64,000 nt of DNA from Cohaesibacter sp. ES.047 (GTDB lineage: Bacteria; Pseudomonadota; Alphaproteobacteria; Rhizobiales; Cohaesibacteraceae): assembly GCF_900215505.1 (NCBI RefSeq), contig NZ_LT907844.1, positions 3,178,001-3,242,000 on the forward strand, given 5' to 3'. The position numbers and the translations under genes were made by a program. Every line of letters starts with the position of its first letter. The first letter of the stretch is position 1. The notes below the pieces were generated by a model. It searched no databases and was not told where the DNA came from. It saw only the letters and a program-made list of their open reading frames with translations. Shown here piece by piece: positions 1 through 8,377 of this stretch.

Positions 1-1
1 G

Positions 2-229
2 GTCAATGCCATCATCAATTCGGTGCGTCTGATCGATCATATCTTCATCATGACCCTTGGTGGCCCGAGCAATGCCTCCCGTCTGCTGCTCTATCACATC
101 TATGAGGTCGCGTTCGAATATTGGGACACCGCTTCGGCAAGCGCCATGACTGTGGTCATCCTTTTCATTCTGTCCCTTCTGGCCATCGGACAGTTCTTCT
201 GGCTTGATCGCAAGGTGCATTACAGATGA
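2..229 (+). CDS. Sugar ABC transporter permease, UgpA/MalF type (3' end only)
   Basis: The reading frame is open from the window edge to TGA at 227-229, so only about 75 C-terminal residues are present. They show the end of a binding-protein-dependent permease: an IFIMTLGGP stretch, the loop leading into the last membrane segment (roughly MTVVILFILSLLAIGQFF), and a short basic tail. This half of the inner-membrane channel would pair with the next permease, whose ATG overlaps this stop (ATGA, 226-229), a sign of translational coupling. The family is confident. The substrate (a sugar or glycerol-3-phosphate-like solute) cannot be read from this fragment. The binding protein and ATPase must lie outside the window. 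Confidence 0.85.
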   Translation, partial: VNAIINSVRLIDHIFIMTLGGPSNASRLLLYHIYEVAFEYWDTASASAMTVVILFILSLLAIGQFFWLDRKVHYR

Positions 230-1059
230 CAGCGACTGAAACCAATTTTGCCGCCCGTCTCGACCGTGGGCTCTTGACGCTCGGTGCATGGACGTTGGCT
301 CTGCTCTGGATCCTGCCGCTCTTCTATGCGGTCTGGACAGCGTTCCACCCCTCGGCCTATGAGACCAATTTCACCCTGACGGCTCCATTGACGCTTGAGA
401 ATTTCCCAAAGGCCTGGGCGCAGGCGCCGTTTGCGCGCTATTTCCTCAACACGGTCATTCTCGTGACCATGACCCTCATCGCACAATTGGTCCTGAGCAC
501 CCTTGCGGCCTATGCTTTTGCCCGGCTCAAGTTTCCGCTCAAGAATGTGCTGTTCACGCTGGTGCTGCTGCAATTGATGGTCACGCCGGACATTCTCTTG
601 GTCAAGAACTATGAGACCATGCGAATTCTGGGGCTTGTCGATACGATCCTTGCAATCGGTCTGCCGTATTTTGCATCCGGTTTTTGTATCTTCCTGTTGC
701 GCCAGACCTTTATGACCATCCCCAAGGAACTTGATGACGCAGCGCGGATCGAAGGGGAGGGCTTGCTCGGAACCCTGTGGCGGGTCTATATACCGCTCGC
801 CAAGCCGACCTATCTTGCCTTCGGTCTTGTCTCGGTGTCAGCCCATTGGAATGACTTCCTGTGGCCGCTGATCGTGACCAACTCGGTTGAGACCCGACCG
901 TTGACGGTTGGCCTGTCGGTCTTCTCGATGACGGAGTCGGGGGTCGAATGGTCCGTGATCAATGCGGCGACCCTGATGACGTCTGCACCACTGCTCATTG
1001 GGTTCTTGCTGTTTCAACGTCAATTTGTTCAAAGTTTCATGCGCGCTGGTATCAAATAG
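226..1059 (+). CDS. Sugar ABC transporter permease, UgpE/MalG type
   Basis: This 277-residue inner-membrane permease has about six hydrophobic segments. Near residues 165-185 it carries the EAA-type cytoplasmic loop (ELDDAARIEGEGLLGTLWRV), which contacts the ATPase; the conserved EAA motif reads DDAARIEG here. Length and layout are normal for the CUT1 carbohydrate-uptake family (MalG/UgpE). Its start overlaps the stop of the preceding permease, so both are made together. A sugar isomerase-like gene follows after 54 bases in the same direction, suggesting uptake and first catabolic step of one carbohydrate. The substrate is not determined by the sequence. Confidence 0.9.
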   Translation: MTATETNFAARLDRGLLTLGAWTLALLWILPLFYAVWTAFHPSAYETNFTLTAPLTLENFPKAWAQAPFARYFLNTVILVTMTLIAQLVLSTLAAYAFARLKFPLKNVLFTLVLLQLMVTPDILLVKNYETMRILGLVDTILAIGLPYFASGFCIFLLRQTFMTIPKELDDAARIEGEGLLGTLWRVYIPLAKPTYLAFGLVSVSAHWNDFLWPLIVTNSVETRPLTVGLSVFSMTESGVEWSVINAATLMTSAPLLIGFLLFQRQFVQSFMRAGIK

Positions 1060-1113
1060 CGCCTTTGCCAATACGCACGGGGCAAAAAGCCCCTGAAGTC
1101 AAAGGAAAGCCTT

Positions 1114-1935
1114 ATGTCCTCGTTGCCTATCTTGGGCGCAGCCCTCCGTTATGATGATGTCGTTTCTCTCAAGGACTGGATCTTCGAGAAGAACCGGACG
1201 CTGGAGCTGCAGGATTTCAGCCCGGTTGATATTCTGGACGACGATCAGGACGACCTGATCGACGCCTACAAGACATTGCTCGACGGCTTCACCGGGCTTT
1301 ACGGCATCCATGGTCCCTTCCTCGGTCTCAATCTCGCCGCCAGCGACAAGCTGGTTCAGAATGTCGTCACGGTTCGTCTGCTCGATGCGCTCAACAAATG
1401 CGAGCGTCTCGGCGCGACCCACATGGTCATTCACAGCCCGTTTTCTGCGTGGCTGTCGCTCAACTTCGTCAACTTCAGCTTCATGCGCCCGTCACTGTTT
1501 GAAGCCGCTGCCGAAACACTGGCACCGGTGATCAAGCGCGCCGAAGAGATTGGCTGTTGTCTGATGCTGGAGAATATCGAGGACACCGATCCGACCCTGC
1601 GCAACGATCTGGTTGAGGAATTCAACAGCCCGATGTTTCAGGTCTCCATCGACACCGGTCATGCGCATATGGCGAATGGCAGTTTCAATGCGCCTCCGGT
1701 GCCAGATTTCATCACGGTTGCTGGCAGTCTGCTCGGTCATGTTCATCTTCAGGATGCCGACGGTTATGCCGACCGCCATTGGCACCCCGGTGAAGGCAAT
1801 ATCCCTTGGGGTGCCGTCTTCAAGACCTTGGCCGAGATCCCGGCCGCGCCGCGCCTCATTCTCGAAGTGCGCGATCGGCAGCATCTCTTGCCGCAAACGG
1901 TCGCACGGCTTGAAGCCCTTGGTCTTGCTCAATAG
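1114..1935 (+). CDS. Sugar phosphate isomerase/epimerase-like TIM-barrel protein
   Basis: The 273-residue protein belongs to the xylose-isomerase-like TIM-barrel family (AP_endonuc_2). Supporting segments are GIHGPFLGLN, THMVIHSPFS, a CCLMLENIED strand with the usual metal-ligand Glu, SIDTGHAHM and GHVHLQDADG, which carry the expected Asp/His metal ligands. Such enzymes isomerise or epimerise sugars, sugar phosphates or inositol derivatives; the exact substrate is not evident. The start has an AAAGGAAAG ribosome site 5 bases upstream. It is the last gene of the ABC permease operon and is followed directly by a strong terminator. Confidence 0.8.
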   Translation: MSSLPILGAALRYDDVVSLKDWIFEKNRTLELQDFSPVDILDDDQDDLIDAYKTLLDGFTGLYGIHGPFLGLNLAASDKLVQNVVTVRLLDALNKCERLGATHMVIHSPFSAWLSLNFVNFSFMRPSLFEAAAETLAPVIKRAEEIGCCLMLENIEDTDPTLRNDLVEEFNSPMFQVSIDTGHAHMANGSFNAPPVPDFITVAGSLLGHVHLQDADGYADRHWHPGEGNIPWGAVFKTLAEIPAAPRLILEVRDRQHLLPQTVARLEALGLAQ

Positions 1936-1960
1936 CAGCCGTTGAGATCAGTTTGATCAG

Positions 1961-1991
1961 GACGGCGCAGTATCAACTGCGCCGTCTTTTT
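1961..1991 (+). terminator. Rho-independent terminator of the sugar importer operon
   Basis: GACGGCGCAG and CTGCGCCGTC form a perfect 10-bp stem around a 6-base loop, followed by TTTTT. It lies 25 bases after the isomerase stop and faces the convergent MFS gene. Confidence 0.9.
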
Positions 1992-2004
1992 CATTTCTGG
2001 CGTA

Positions 2005-3339
2005 TCAATGTCTAGGCCAGGATGTGTGCATGTCGTCAATGATATAGACGTGACTGTGTCCACGCCCGTTATCATGGGGGCTTTCCTTCAGATGCGGATG
2101 ATCTTCCGGCAGGTCCGAATGGACATGGAAGAGATCATGTTGTCCCGCGGTCGGCCAATGCCAGAAGGCAAGCCCAAGCCCGGCGATGCCCAGAAGCGAA
2201 AGGCTGCCCAGTGCCATCTGCATCCCGAATACGGTCTGTAGATAGCCCGACAGGGGATAACAGATCAGCCAGCAGGCATGGGACAGGGCAAATTGCGCAG
2301 CATAGAGAGCGGGTCTGTCGGGCTGGTGGGATGATCGCTGCAACAGACGCCCCGAGGGTGTCAGGATAGCAGAGTAGCCGCACCCGACCACAAACCACGC
2401 CACCAACAGCATCGGCCAGACAAAGACCCCGCTTCTGTCCAGACCCATGAGGGCAAGCAGCGGCAGGATCATCAAGACACTGCCACTGAGCATGACGGTA
2501 CGGTCCCGGAACTGATCAAGCAGGCGGGGCAGGGCGAGGGCTGTCAGCATCGACCCAGCACCATAGGCCCCAAGCGTGTAGGCAACATGCACAGCATCAA
2601 GCTTTAGTACCGATTGCACCAGCACAACGGTGTTGACCAGAACCATGGATCCGCAGGCCGCAACCACCAGACACAGCGCCAGCAAGCCCCGAAGGCGCGG
2701 TGTCGCAAGATAGATGCGAATGCCGCGCGTGGTGCGCTCGTAGATCGAGCGGCGCTTCTCGTCCGCCGCGGGTTTGGGCAGAGCAACCGAAACGATCAGC
2801 AGCCCGGAACCGATGAACCCAAGCGCGGTGCCATAAAAGAGCGCATGGTAGCTCGCAAAGATGAGCACGAAGGCCGCCAGACTGGGGGTGATCAGACTCT
2901 CCAGATCATAGGCAAGCCGGGACAGAGAGAGACCACGCGTATAGTCTTTCTCATTGGGCAGAATATCCGGCAAGGTGGCCTGAAAGGTCGGTGTGAAGGC
3001 AGCAGAGGCCGCCTGCATGATGAAGATCAGTGTGAAAATCTGCCAAGGAGCGGCAACGAAGGGCAGCAGGCAGGCAACGGCGGCGCGGACACAATCCAGC
3101 GCCACAAGCATCGTGCGCCTTGGAACCTGATTGGCAAAGGCCCCGGCGATAGGGGCAATGCCGACATAAGCCACCATCTTGAGCGCAAAGACGGTCCCCA
3201 GGACCATACTCGCGTTGCCGCCGGACAGATCATAGGCCAACAGCCCAAGCGCAACAGTGGAAAGACCCGTGCCCAAAAGCGCCACGATCTGGGCCATGAA
3301 CAAATGTCGGAAGCTGCGATTGCCGAGAATTTCAAGCAT
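2005..3339 (-). CDS. MFS exporter with histidine-rich tail, NreB-like metal efflux
   Basis: This 444-residue major-facilitator transporter has about 12 membrane segments and begins MLEILGNRSFRHLF. The tail after the last helix (from GQHDLFHVHSD to the end) has 10 His in 46 residues, as in the nickel-resistance exporter NreB. The start at 3339 is chosen because the upstream in-frame extension overlaps the metal-sensor gene and is not transporter-like. The sensor (3347-3655) ends 7 bases upstream on the same strand, so the two form an operon. Role inferred: efflux of Ni(II), or possibly another soft divalent metal, across the inner membrane. The family is confident; the metal identity is inferred from the sensor and tail. 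Confidence 0.8.
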   Translation of the reverse strand: MLEILGNRSFRHLFMAQIVALLGTGLSTVALGLLAYDLSGGNASMVLGTVFALKMVAYVGIAPIAGAFANQVPRRTMLVALDCVRAAVACLLPFVAAPWQIFTLIFIMQAASAAFTPTFQATLPDILPNEKDYTRGLSLSRLAYDLESLITPSLAAFVLIFASYHALFYGTALGFIGSGLLIVSVALPKPAADEKRRSIYERTTRGIRIYLATPRLRGLLALCLVVAACGSMVLVNTVVLVQSVLKLDAVHVAYTLGAYGAGSMLTALALPRLLDQFRDRTVMLSGSVLMILPLLALMGLDRSGVFVWPMLLVAWFVVGCGYSAILTPSGRLLQRSSHQPDRPALYAAQFALSHACWLICYPLSGYLQTVFGMQMALGSLSLLGIAGLGLAFWHWPTAGQHDLFHVHSDLPEDHPHLKESPHDNGRGHSHVYIIDDMHTSWPRH

Positions 3340-3346
3340 GGTCGCC

Positions 3347-3655
3347 TCACAGATATTTCGTGATTGTCTTGAAGTCGTCCAGCGACTTGGCACGGACATT
3401 TTCATCCGCACCGAAACTGTCTTCCAGACAATGGTCGATGTGATCCTGAATAAGCACCCGCTTGGCATTGGCAATCGCCTTTTCCACCGCATGAAGCTGT
3501 TGGGCGATCTCGGTGCATCCCTTGTGGGCTTCGATCATCTCGATCACATGATCCAGATGCCCGGCGGCACGTTTCAGCCTTTTTGTGATCGCAGGATGGC
3601 TCTCGTGAAGATGGGCTCCGGGAGCGGAAGTGAGTGAGTCGGCAGAATGGGGCAC
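3347..3655 (-). CDS. CsoR/RcnR-family metal-sensing repressor
   Basis: This small all-helical repressor of the DUF156 family is 102 aa if it starts at GTG 3655. The core ITKRLKRAAGHLDHVIEMIE, then GCTEIAQQLHAVEKAI and QDHIDHCLED, carries the C-H-C metal-ligand pattern of the family (Cys47, His72, Cys76, with H-x3-C spacing). The N-terminus has extra His residues (PHSADS, HLHESH). An ATG at 3685 is also in frame. However, the likely -10 box lies at 3696-3701, which would leave almost no leader for that ATG, whereas the GTG has GGGA 8 bases upstream. It is first gene of an operon with the His-tailed exporter and probably represses it until metal binds. Confidence 0.85.
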   Translation of the reverse strand: MPHSADSLTSAPGAHLHESHPAITKRLKRAAGHLDHVIEMIEAHKGCTEIAQQLHAVEKAIANAKRVLIQDHIDHCLEDSFGADENVRAKSLDDFKTITKYL

Positions 3656-3695
3656 GATGAGAATCCCAAAAGTGAGCGATTGCATGGAAAACAGA

Positions 3696-3724
3696 ATTAT
3701 ATCCCCCGGGGGAGGATAGGTAAA
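3696..3724 (-). promoter_or_regulatory. Promoter with embedded C/G-tract operator for the metal-efflux operon
   Basis: On the minus strand TTTACC (3719-3724) and TATAAT (3696-3701) are separated by 17 bases. Nearly the whole spacer is the palindromic tract TATCCCCCGGGGGAGGATA (plus-strand 3700-3718). CsoR/RcnR-family repressors are known to bind G/C tracts flanked by AT, so this is a likely autoregulatory operator. The site assignment is inference; the bases are directly visible. Confidence 0.75.
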
Positions 3725-3839
3725 GCAGTTGGGTCTCGTAAAATATGTCACACAGTATCAGGTTGACCTAACGGAACTCATGGGAGTAAAAGTAAAAAGA
3801 AGAAACAAATGAGAAGGTTAAGCATGCTCTGGGGAGATT

Positions 3840-3859
3840 AAACGAACATATGTTTGTTT
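3840..3859. promoter_or_regulatory. 20-bp near-perfect inverted repeat upstream of acyl-CoA synthetase
   Basis: AAACGAACATATGTTTGTTT is palindromic except for one base pair. It lies about 150 bases upstream of the acyl-CoA synthetase start, in an otherwise AT-rich stretch. The shape suits a TetR- or FadR-like dimer, but the regulator is not identifiable here. The rest of the 3725-4007 gap shows no gene. Confidence 0.45.
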
Positions 3860-4007
3860 GATACTAAAGTCCGTCTCCATCTTACGTAACGTGATTAGTT
3901 ATAGTGGAAGAGAGGATGATGGTGCCCTGACTGTTCGCAATGTCCGACCAACACAAAAAGAGTCAGCGACAGAACAGCGGGAAAAGGGTGCCGACGGGGA
4001 GGAAAGA

Positions 4008-5915
4008 ATGTTGAAATTTGCAACGCAGGCGAGCTGCCGAGCGATCGAAGACGAGAGTCCGTATGAACAACGTGGCAACGCCGTTACGATCTATGAGCAG
4101 CTGACACGCACGGCGGATCTCTATCCGGACAACAAGGCGATGAGCTTTCAGATGTTCTCGGGCGTGGGGGACAGTGCCGAGACTTACAGCTGGAAAGAGC
4201 TTGAGAGTGAAGTGATACAGGCAGCCAACCTGTTCCGCAGTCTCGGGATCGGCGAGCGGGACGTCGTCGCCTACATTCTCCCCAATTGTTGTGAAGCGCT
4301 GGTCACCATGTTCGGCGGCATGATTGCGGGCATCGTCAATCCGATCAATCCACTGTTGGAGACCGAGCAGATCGCCGCCATCCTGCGCGAAACCGAGGCG
4401 CGGGTTGTTGTCACCTTGCGGGCCTTCCCAAAAAGCGACGTGGCACAAAAGGTCGCCGAGGCTGTCAAGCATGCGCCTAAGGCGCATACGGTGCTCGAAG
4501 TGGACATGTTGCGCTATATCGATGGGGTCAAGCGATGGATCATTCCGCTTGTGCGCCCCTCAAATCCCGGTGCCAAGTCCCATCACGCCGATGTTTACAG
4601 CTTTGGTCGCGAATTGGAGAAGCAACGTTCGGATCAGTTGATCTTCTCTGATTCCAAAGAAGATCGCGTTGCCGCCTTCTTTCACACCGGAGGCACCACC
4701 GGCATGCCGAAGGTCGCTCAGCACACCTATTCGGGCATGCTGTACAATGGCTGGATCGGCAGCAATCTCCTGTTTCAGGCTGAGGACAACGTGATGTGTC
4801 CGTTGCCTCTGTTCCACGTTTTTGCCTGCCACGTGATCATGATGTCCATGCTCTGCTCGGGCGCGCATGTGGTCATGCCCACGCCAAAGGGGTATCGCGG
4901 CGATGGCGTCATGGACAATTTCTGGAAGCTATGTGAGCGCTGGAAAATCACCTTCATCATTTCTGTGCCAACGGCTATTTCCGTTCTCATGCAGCGCGAT
5001 GTCGATGCCGATGTCTCCACTGTAAAACAGGCCTTTTCTGGCTCGTCTCCCTTGCCGATCGAGCTTTACCGACGCTTTGAACAGTCAACGGGGATCACGC
5101 TGATTGAGGGCTACGGCCTGACGGAGGCAACATGTCTTGTCTCTTGCAACCCGGTTGATGGCAACAAAAAGATCGGCTCGGTGGGGCTTCCCTTCCCCTA
5201 TACCGACGTGAAGATTCTGGATCACACCAAAGACGGTCCGGTGGAATGTGCAATTGACGAGGTGGGCGAGATCTGTGTCGACAGTCCGGGTGTTTACGCC
5301 GGGTCCACCTACACCGAGGCAGACAAGAACCACAATCTGTTCCATCACGATGTCTATCTGCGCACGGGCGATCTGGGGCGGATCGACAAGGATGGCTATC
5401 TCTGGATCACGGGGCGCGCCAAGGATCTGATCATTCGCGGTGGGCACAACATTGATCCTGCCGAAATCGAAGAGGCGCTGGCGGGCCATCCGTCGGTGGC
5501 CTTTGTCGGAGCCATTGGACAGCCCGACGCGCATTCGGGCGAGATCCCTTGCGCCTATGTGGAGCTGGTTGCGGGCGCGGAAGTTCAGGATGATGAGCTC
5601 ATGGCTTATGCCTGCCGCCATATCCACGAACGGGCTGCGATCCCAAAACACATCGAAGTCTTGCCGGAGCTCCCAAAGACCGCGGTTGGAAAGGTCTTCA
5701 AACCCGATTTGAGAAAGCTTGCCATCACCCGCATTTATAATGAAGCCCTCAAGGAAAGCGGTCTGGATACCTGCGTTGTCGGCGTCATCGAAGACAAGAA
5801 ACGCGGACTTGTTGCCCAGATCGAGAGGACCAACGGGCTTGATGAAGACGCGCTGTGCCATTCGATTGGGCAATTCACCCGTCCTTGGGAATGGGCAAAC
5901 AACGATCCCGCTTGA
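4008..5915 (+). CDS. Acyl-CoA synthetase (AMP-dependent ligase)
   Basis: This 635-residue ANL-superfamily ligase activates a carboxylic or fatty acid to acyl-CoA via an acyl-adenylate. Core motifs are in order: FHTGGTTGMPKV near residue 224 (phosphate loop), GYGLTEAT near 368, RTGDLGRIDKDGYLWITGRAKD near 452-473 (hinge and adenosine ribose contacts) and the catalytic lysine region PKTAVGKVFK near 553-562. The start at 4008 follows a strong GGGGAGGA site; an upstream in-frame ATG at 3858 would add a 50-residue low-quality extension. Substrate chain length is unknown. It sits alone, with a palindromic candidate operator upstream. Confidence 0.85.
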   Translation: MLKFATQASCRAIEDESPYEQRGNAVTIYEQLTRTADLYPDNKAMSFQMFSGVGDSAETYSWKELESEVIQAANLFRSLGIGERDVVAYILPNCCEALVTMFGGMIAGIVNPINPLLETEQIAAILRETEARVVVTLRAFPKSDVAQKVAEAVKHAPKAHTVLEVDMLRYIDGVKRWIIPLVRPSNPGAKSHHADVYSFGRELEKQRSDQLIFSDSKEDRVAAFFHTGGTTGMPKVAQHTYSGMLYNGWIGSNLLFQAEDNVMCPLPLFHVFACHVIMMSMLCSGAHVVMPTPKGYRGDGVMDNFWKLCERWKITFIISVPTAISVLMQRDVDADVSTVKQAFSGSSPLPIELYRRFEQSTGITLIEGYGLTEATCLVSCNPVDGNKKIGSVGLPFPYTDVKILDHTKDGPVECAIDEVGEICVDSPGVYAGSTYTEADKNHNLFHHDVYLRTGDLGRIDKDGYLWITGRAKDLIIRGGHNIDPAEIEEALAGHPSVAFVGAIGQPDAHSGEIPCAYVELVAGAEVQDDELMAYACRHIHERAAIPKHIEVLPELPKTAVGKVFKPDLRKLAITRIYNEALKESGLDTCVVGVIEDKKRGLVAQIERTNGLDEDALCHSIGQFTRPWEWANNDPA

Positions 5916-6050
5916 GGTGTGCCTCATGGCATGACAAAAAGCGGGCGCTTCTCCACAAAGTTCACCAAAAGGACGGTTTGTGATACTGGTTTTTATCGGA
6001 AAATTTGGCTATGACCGGAACCATATGTATGCCTTGCCCTTGGGGCAGGT

Positions 6051-6893
6051 TTGAAACCGGTTGGAGCGAGAACTTCGCTGTCTTATTCTTCTCATACCAC
6101 GGAAACGGAAATCGGTGCGCGTGATGGCGTGCGGCTTGTCGGGCTGTCTCACAAGATTGCAGACAAGCCGTTTTTCGACGGCCTCAATTTGCATCTTCCC
6201 GAGCGCCGCGTCGGTTTGATCGGGCGCAACGGATCTGGCAAGTCGACCCTGTCACGCCTGATCTGTGGTCTGGTCAAACCCGATTCCGGTTCGATCAAGG
6301 TCGATGGCATCGACGTCTATGACGACCGGGCGGCCGCCATCAGGACAATCGGCCTGATATTTCAGAACCCCGATCATCAGATCATCTTCCCCACGGTTGA
6401 GGAAGAAGTGGCCTTCGGGCTGGAAAGCCTGCTGGGCAACAAGAAAGAGGCCCGACAAAAGGCGCGGGCGTTTCTGGAGCGTTTCGGTCGTGCAGATTGG
6501 GCCGAGCGCGGCACCTACACCCTATCTCAGGGGCAAAGGCATCTGGTCTGTCTGATGGCCGTGCTGGCGATGGAGCCACGCGTCATCTTGCTTGATGAAC
6601 CGTTTGCCGGTTTGGATCTGCCCACAACGCGGCACCTGTTCCGCTGGCTTGATGGACTGGAACAGCAATTGCTGCTCGTGACCCACGACATTGACCATCT
6701 GTCACGGTTTGATCGCATCATTTGGCTCGAACAGGGGCGCGTGATGGCCGATGGTGCACCGGACACGGTGCTGCCAGCTTACTTGGAGGCCATGGAGTCG
6801 CTCGTCGCGTTCGATGATCATCTGCCAGTTGATGCCTTTGGCCAGACGCCGCCGCCTGCGATGGATCGCAAGGATACGGAGGAGGGTGCCTGA
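6051..6893 (+). CDS. bioM: Biotin ECF transporter ATPase BioM
   Basis: This ABC ATPase has Walker A GRNGSGKST, Q-loop region GLIFQNPDHQI, signature LSQGQRHLV (a variant of LSGGQ), Walker B VILLDEPFAGLD and a switch His in LVTHDID. Family members energise uptake by an energy-coupling-factor module. The start is unsure: TTG 6051 follows GGGGCAGG almost directly and gives a 25-residue lead-in, and GTG 6129 is an alternative that fits the usual family N-terminus. The stop overlaps bioN by one base (TGATG), and bioY follows, so the substrate is biotin by context. No clear BioR-type TTATNNATAA box was seen upstream. Confidence 0.88.
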   Translation: MKPVGARTSLSYSSHTTETEIGARDGVRLVGLSHKIADKPFFDGLNLHLPERRVGLIGRNGSGKSTLSRLICGLVKPDSGSIKVDGIDVYDDRAAAIRTIGLIFQNPDHQIIFPTVEEEVAFGLESLLGNKKEARQKARAFLERFGRADWAERGTYTLSQGQRHLVCLMAVLAMEPRVILLDEPFAGLDLPTTRHLFRWLDGLEQQLLLVTHDIDHLSRFDRIIWLEQGRVMADGAPDTVLPAYLEAMESLVAFDDHLPVDAFGQTPPPAMDRKDTEEGA

Positions 6894-7558
6894 TGCTGTC
6901 TCTCACGGTCAATGAAAAGACCTGGCTGCACGGCATATCCGTCCCGCTCAAGCTCGGACTTCTGGCAATCATCACACTTCTGATGCTGCCGATCAACGGC
7001 TGGCTGAGTGCCTCTCTTCTGACCCTGATAGTCGCAGGTCTATACCTTTCAGCAGGAATGGCCTTTGCACGCGCAGGCCTTAAGCATCTCCGCCCGCTTG
7101 TCTGGTTGCTTGGGCTGATCTTTCTCTACCATGTCGTCACGGATCGGGCAGAAGAGGGGTTTGCCATCTGCCTGAAGATCTTCGCCATGGTCGGGCTGGC
7201 CAACCTTGTCACCATGAGCTCGCGCCTTGATGACATGATGGCGGTGGTTGACTGGCTAAGCCGTCCTTTTTACCGTTTTGGCCTGCCGCCACGCGCTATG
7301 GGTTTGGCGATGGGACTTGTGATCCGCTTTACGCCGGTGTTTCTGCAAAAAGCCGGGCTGCTCAATGAAGCTTGGCGCGCGCGTCGGCCCCGCGGCACAA
7401 GCCCGCGCGTGATCGTGCCTTTGGCGCTCGGTGCATTGGATGATGCGGATCGGGTTGCCGACGCCCTGCGGGCAAGAGGCGGTCTGGCCACTGCGATCAA
7501 TGGTGATGACGGCTCAGCGCAGAAGGGTCACATGAGCGGCACAGAGACACAGACTTAA
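6893..7558 (+). CDS. bioN: ECF transporter transmembrane subunit BioN
   Basis: This 221-residue CbiQ/EcfT-family protein couples the ATPase to the substrate-binding component. It has four to five hydrophobic segments. The C-terminal cytoplasmic part carries the two family coupling motifs, seen as AWRARRPRG and, about 28 residues on, ADALRARGGL, where the conserved A-R-G helices dock onto the ATPase. It lies between bioM (1-base overlap) and bioY (29-base gap) on one transcript. Confidence 0.9.
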   Translation: MLSLTVNEKTWLHGISVPLKLGLLAIITLLMLPINGWLSASLLTLIVAGLYLSAGMAFARAGLKHLRPLVWLLGLIFLYHVVTDRAEEGFAICLKIFAMVGLANLVTMSSRLDDMMAVVDWLSRPFYRFGLPPRAMGLAMGLVIRFTPVFLQKAGLLNEAWRARRPRGTSPRVIVPLALGALDDADRVADALRARGGLATAINGDDGSAQKGHMSGTETQT

Positions 7559-7587
7559 CGCTCAATCGGAGCAAGAAGGAAAATATC

Positions 7588-8130
7588 ATGGAACGCCAAA
7601 TCGCCTATATCGCCTTGTTTGCGGCCCTGATTGCTGCTCTCGGGCTTTTACCGCCAATCCCCACACCGACCGGTGTGCCGATCACCGCCCAGACGCTCGG
7701 CGTCATGTTGGCCGGGACCATTCTGGGCGCCAAACGGGGGGCGCTTGCCTCACTGCTTCTGGTCATTATCGTTCTGATGGGGCTGCCGCTCCTGTCCGGC
7801 GGGCGCGGCGGTCTTGGACTTTTGCAAGGCCCGACTGTGGGCTTCCTGCTCGGCTGGCCCATCGCGTCCTATTTCTCCGGACTGATCGTCGGGACATGGC
7901 GTAAGGGCAATCTCTTCCTCGTTGCATCCGTAGCATCCATCATTGGCGGCATCGTGGTCTTGTATCTGTGCGGCGTGGTTGGCCTGATCATCAACACCAA
8001 GCTGAGCGTCATGGAAGCGACCATGGGATCAATCATTTATGTCCCCGGCGATATCATCAAGGCAATTGTGGCTGGCTTCCTCACGCAGGCCATCGCCAAG
8101 GCGCGTCCGAATGCTCTGCTGTCCCGCTAA
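7588..8130 (+). CDS. bioY: Biotin transporter substrate-binding subunit BioY
   Basis: This 180-residue integral membrane S-component has six predicted helices. It shows the BioY pattern: PTPTGVPITAQTLGVMLAG near residues 26-44 and a GGRGGLGLLQGPTVGFLLGWP loop near 71-91. BioY binds biotin with high affinity and here completes the BioMNY module encoded in order. An AAGGAA site precedes the ATG. No terminator with a T-run was found directly after the stop. Confidence 0.93.
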   Translation: MERQIAYIALFAALIAALGLLPPIPTPTGVPITAQTLGVMLAGTILGAKRGALASLLLVIIVLMGLPLLSGGRGGLGLLQGPTVGFLLGWPIASYFSGLIVGTWRKGNLFLVASVASIIGGIVVLYLCGVVGLIINTKLSVMEATMGSIIYVPGDIIKAIVAGFLTQAIAKARPNALLSR

Positions 8131-8377
8131 ACAGGCGTCCGCGAGCAGCCTAACGCTTTGAAAGCTCCGATCTCATTTGGGGGGTGAAACACAAGCGATC
8201 CTCCTGTAGTTTCGGGGCAGTCGGAGCGAGTGGTGATTGCCTCCTTGCTCAGGCCGCTGGGTTGAAATTGTTCAAAAAACACTCGACCTTGCAGCCTGTA
8301 CGAGGCACGATATGCGGCAAGGACTTCTGAACGGCGACGAAGAAAAGACACAGCAAACAAGCGATGGGAAAACAAAC

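Noticed and set aside
5916-6050. BioR-type operator before bioMNY
   Set aside because: No TTATNNATAA-like palindrome was found in the upstream gap.
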